DNA of 17,410 nucleotides from Alphaproteobacteria bacterium (lineage in GTDB: Bacteria > Pseudomonadota > Alphaproteobacteria > Rhodobacterales > Rhodobacteraceae): NCBI GenBank assembly GCA_003696705.1, contig RFGD01000304.1, forward strand, positions 1 to 17,410. Direction: 5' to 3'. The notes under the pieces are model-generated. The model saw only the letters and a list, made by a program, of their open reading frames with translations. It had not been told where the DNA came from and searched no databases. Positions 15,332 to 17,410 of the stretch are shown here, one piece after another (position 1 is the first letter of the stretch; each line of letters begins with the position of its first letter). The translations under genes were made by a program, and so were the position numbers.

Positions 15332-15358
15332 GCCGGGGGCGGCCCGTCTGCCCCCGGC
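15332..15358. terminator. Terminator after dctP, shared with the Sel1 gene
   Basis: A perfect 9-bp stem, GCCGGGGGC (15332-15340) with GCCCCCGGC (15350-15358), has a 9-base loop and is followed by ACCCTTTC. It sits in the 39-base gap between convergent dctP and the Sel1-repeat gene and could act in both directions. Confidence 0.7.
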
Positions 15359-15364
15359 ACCCTT

Positions 15365-15859
15365 TCAGCGAAACGGATACATCCAGGGCTTGTAGTCGGC
15401 GACAAGGACATGGGCCTTCTCGATCTGTTCCGGGGTCATCTTCTTGACCACTTCCTCGAGCGAGATCGCGGCATCGGGGTCGCCGCCGATGGCCGAGAGC
15501 GTGTACCACATGTAGGCCCGAACAAGGTCGGGTGCGGGAATGCCGCGCCCGATCTCGTAATACCAGCCAATCCCCGACTGCGCCCCGGGATGGCCTTTCA
15601 TCGCGGCGCGCAGATACCACTCGAAGGCGCGCATGTCGTCCTGCTCGACGCCAAGCCCCATGGCGTACATCACGCCGATCAGCTCTTCGGCATCGGCGTT
15701 TCCCGCCCGCGCCGCGGGTTGCAGAAGCTGCATGGCCGTCGCGTAGTCGCCGGCCTCCATCGCGTCGCGCGCGCGTTCGATGTCGGCGCGCGTCGGCGAC
15801 GGGCCCAGAACGATGATGCCAAGAAGCGCGGCGGCGCCTATCGTTCGCAGATGCTTCAT
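15365..15859 (-). CDS. Exported Sel1-repeat (TPR-like) protein
   Basis: The protein has 164 residues. The ATG at 15859 is preceded by AGGGGAAGAG. A Sec signal peptide (residues 1-25, ending PTRA|DIE) sends it to the periplasm. At least two Sel1-like repeats of about 36 residues follow: 52-86 (ANADAEELIGVMY type opening, ...AFEWYLRAA) and 88-124 (GHPGAQSGIGWYYEIGRG...AYMWYTLSA). Sel1 repeats form helical scaffolds for protein contacts. The C-terminus is a short amphipathic helix. It starts head-to-head with the peroxidase gene, its first 9 bases overlapping that gene's start. A helper role for the periplasmic peroxidase is possible but unproven. Confidence 0.88.
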   Translation of the reverse strand: MKHLRTIGAAALLGIIVLGPSPTRADIERARDAMEAGDYATAMQLLQPAARAGNADAEELIGVMYAMGLGVEQDDMRAFEWYLRAAMKGHPGAQSGIGWYYEIGRGIPAPDLVRAYMWYTLSAIGGDPDAAISLEEVVKKMTPEQIEKAHVLVADYKPWMYPFR

Positions 15860-17191
15860 GCTCTTCCCCTGATCCTTCTCATCCTTGCCCCGGCCGCCCC
15901 CGGCGCCCGCGCAGATCCGCTTCCCGAGCCGGCAACCGCCGAGGATTTTCTTTCCTTCGACCCCCGGCAGGCCGCGCTGGGACGTCTTCTTTTCTACGAC
16001 AAGATCCTGTCGGGAAACAGGAATATCGCTTGTGCCACCTGCCATCACCCGGCGTTCGGGACCGCCGACGGGCTGTCGCTCGGGATCGGCGAGGGGGGGC
16101 GGGGCCTTGGTCCGAACCGCGATCCCGGTGTCGGCGCGTCCCGCATTCGCAAGCGCATTCCCAGAAATGCGCCCGGCCTGTGGAACCTTGGCGCCCGCGA
16201 GGTGCGCGTCCTGTTCCACGACGGACGCGTGAGCGCAAGTGATCTCTACGGCAACGGGTTCAACACCCCGGCCGAGGAGTGGTTGCCCAAGGGGTTGAAT
16301 TCGGTCCTTGCCGCGCAGGCGCTGTTTCCTCTTGTCGCCCAGTTCGAGATGGCCGGGAACCCGGCCGAGAACGAGGTTGCCGGCGCGGTTCATGACCGCA
16401 TCGACGCGGCGTGGCCGATCATCGCCAAGCGTGTGCGCACGACCGGCGATTATGGCGCGCGCTTCGTCGCGGCCTTCGACGACATCGACGCGCCGGACGA
16501 GGTTTCGATCGTCCACATCGCAAACGCGCTTGCCGCCTTCATGGCCACGGAATGGGAAAGCATCGACAGCCCATTCGACGCCTATCTTTCCGGCGACGAG
16601 GCGGCCCTCTCGCCGGCGGCAAGGCGTGGCATGGCGCTGTTCTACGGGAAGGCGGGGTGCAGCGCGTGTCACTCGGGGAAGTTCCAGTCCGACCACGCCT
16701 TCCACGCCATCGGGCTTCCGGCCTTCGGCCCCGGGCGCACACGCCGCTTCGACATGGTCGCCCGCGATGTCGGGCGCATGGCCGAGAGCGATCGGCTCGA
16801 GGATGCCTACCGGTTTCGCACGCCGATGCTCAGGAACGTCGAGCTGACGGCGCCCTATGGGCACAACGGCGCCTATCCGACGCTCGAGGGGATCGTGCGC
16901 CATCATCTCGACCCGCGGGGCGCCATTCGGCGCTGGCGGCCCGAAATGGCGGCGCTTCCCGATGTGCCCTGGCTCGAAGCGGGGGATTTCGTCATTCTCG
17001 AGGACCGGCTGGAAATGGCGCGCCAGGCGCGGGCGCTGGACATCGGGCCGGTCGCGCTGCGCGATGCCGAGATCGGTGACATCGTCGCCTTCCTGAAATC
17101 GCTGACGGGCAGAGCCGCCCGAGCGGGGCTTTCGGAAGTACCCGAACGGGTGCCAAGCGGGCTGCCCGTGGATCGGGTGGAGACGAACTGA
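15851..17191 (+). CDS. Di-haem cytochrome c peroxidase / MauG family protein
   Basis: The protein has 446 residues. The start at 15851 is set by the signal peptide MLHALPLILLILAPAAPGARA|DP, although no clear ribosome site precedes it. Two c-type haem motifs are intact: CATCH at 61-65 and CSACH at 270-274. The family's C-terminal stretch FRTPMLRNVELTAPYGHNGAYPTLE (split here as FRTPMLRNV and APYGHNG, residues 322-345) is present. Such proteins act in the periplasm, either detoxifying hydrogen peroxide with electrons from cytochrome c or oxidising protein or other substrates like MauG. It is longer than classical CcpA (about 330 residues), with extra sequence between the haems and at the end, nearer to the MauG-like branch. 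Which activity it has cannot be decided from sequence by eye. Confidence 0.9.
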   Translation: MLHALPLILLILAPAAPGARADPLPEPATAEDFLSFDPRQAALGRLLFYDKILSGNRNIACATCHHPAFGTADGLSLGIGEGGRGLGPNRDPGVGASRIRKRIPRNAPGLWNLGAREVRVLFHDGRVSASDLYGNGFNTPAEEWLPKGLNSVLAAQALFPLVAQFEMAGNPAENEVAGAVHDRIDAAWPIIAKRVRTTGDYGARFVAAFDDIDAPDEVSIVHIANALAAFMATEWESIDSPFDAYLSGDEAALSPAARRGMALFYGKAGCSACHSGKFQSDHAFHAIGLPAFGPGRTRRFDMVARDVGRMAESDRLEDAYRFRTPMLRNVELTAPYGHNGAYPTLEGIVRHHLDPRGAIRRWRPEMAALPDVPWLEAGDFVILEDRLEMARQARALDIGPVALRDAEIGDIVAFLKSLTGRAARAGLSEVPERVPSGLPVDRVETN

Positions 17192-17223
17192 CCGGCCGTC
17201 CGCCGCCGTCCAGGGAACCGGAA

Positions 17224-17263
17224 AGACGAAGACGCCGGCCACGAGGGCCGGCGTCTTCGGTCT
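17224..17263. terminator. Strong bidirectional terminator between peroxidase and tRNA genes
   Basis: GAAGACGCCGGCC (17228-17240) pairs with GGCCGGCGTCTTC (17246-17258): a perfect 13-bp stem with a 5-base loop. AGAC (17224-17227) and GTCT (17260-17263) extend it past a one-base bulge. On the minus strand GTCTTTCC follows, suiting the tRNA gene; on the plus strand TCTTGTCC follows, suiting the peroxidase gene. Confidence 0.85.
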
Positions 17264-17281
17264 TGTCCTGCGGTGTTATCC

Positions 17282-17357
17282 TGGTGGAGCCGAGGGGAAT
17301 CGAACCCCTGACCTCATCATTGCGAACGATGCGCTCTCCCAACTGAGCTACGGCCCC
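17282..17357 (-). tRNA. tRNA-Ala (anticodon CGC)
   Basis: The 76-nt cloverleaf is complete with encoded CCA. The acceptor stem GGGGCCG/CGGCTCC contains the G3-U70 wobble that marks alanine tRNAs. The D arm is GCTC/GAGC, the anticodon stem CATCG/TGATG with loop TTCGCAA (anticodon CGC, reading GCG), and the T arm AGGGG-TTCGATT-CCCCT. It decodes the frequent GCG alanine codon of this high-GC genome. Confidence 0.97.
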
Positions 17358-17368
17358 GCCGGGCGGTC

Positions 17369-17396
17369 ATTTGGAGCATCGGGGCGGCGGTGTCAA
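17369..17396 (-). promoter_or_regulatory. Probable promoter of the tRNA-Ala gene
   Basis: On the minus strand a perfect -35 TTGACA (17396-17391) is followed after 16 bases by CCAAAT (17374-17369), a weak -10, ending 11 bases before the tRNA 5' end. The -35 and spacing support it; the -10 is poor. Confidence 0.5.
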
Positions 17397-17410
17397 GGGG
17401 GCATCTGCCC

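Noticed and set aside
15365..17242. 625-codon open frame on the minus strand covering the Sel1 gene and the antisense of the peroxidase gene
   Set aside because: Only its last 164 codons (from 15859) code for a recognisable protein with signal peptide; the rest is antisense to a certain di-haem protein gene in high-GC DNA.
1..17410. Mobile element, integron or phage boundary, CRISPR
   Set aside because: No transposase, integrase, terminal repeats or spaced direct repeats were seen. The tRNA-Ala at 17282-17357 is an ordinary complete gene with no duplicated 3' end elsewhere in the window.

Overview
The window is high-GC DNA whose gene content points to an alphaproteobacterium of the Rhodobacterales (Rhodobacter/Paracoccus-like). 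The clearest marker is a complete redox-control locus, regB facing senC-regA, with ahcY nearby, as in purple non-sulfur and related Rhodobacteraceae. No insertion sequence, phage gene or CRISPR array is visible. No gene-free stretch exceeds 300 bases; the largest gaps (about 100-180 bases) hold hairpins, terminators or divergent promoters.

Region 1 (1-5030): the 3' end of a GDP-L-fucose synthase gene converges on a three-PAS membrane-anchored protein, which lies downstream of and codirectional with the RegB redox sensor kinase. Across a 101-bp divergent control region lie senC (SCO1-type copper protein) and regA (response regulator with Fis-type DNA-binding helix). Region 2 (5028-7728): an HD-domain phosphohydrolase faces away from ahcY (S-adenosylhomocysteinase), followed by a DUF2853 gene and a strong terminator.

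Region 3 (7793-15358) is the most interesting part. A GntR/UTRA regulator and a Gfo/Idh/MocA oxidoreductase run on the minus strand. Divergent from them is a tight six-gene plus-strand operon: SsuD-like flavin monooxygenase, aldo-keto reductase, flavin reductase, and the TRAP transporter DctQ, DctM and DctP. The monooxygenase, reductase and flavin-reductase trio matches the logic of the sulfo-SMO pathway (SmoC, SmoB, SmoA), in which sulfoquinovose is desulfonated to 6-oxo-glucose and reduced to glucose. Here the described ABC importer appears to be replaced by a TRAP system. The usual sulfoquinovosidase is absent, and the Gfo/Idh/MocA protein could be an NAD-dependent (GH188-like) sulfoquinovosidase. 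This is an inference from gene content and motifs; the substrate is not proven. The divergent promoter carries a perfect FNR-type box, TTGAT-N4-ATCAA.

Region 4 (15365-17357): a small exported Sel1-repeat protein and a di-haem cytochrome c peroxidase/MauG-family protein are divergent, and their 5' ends overlap by 9 bases. A strong hairpin follows, then a tRNA-Ala(CGC) gene on the minus strand with a plausible promoter at the window edge.
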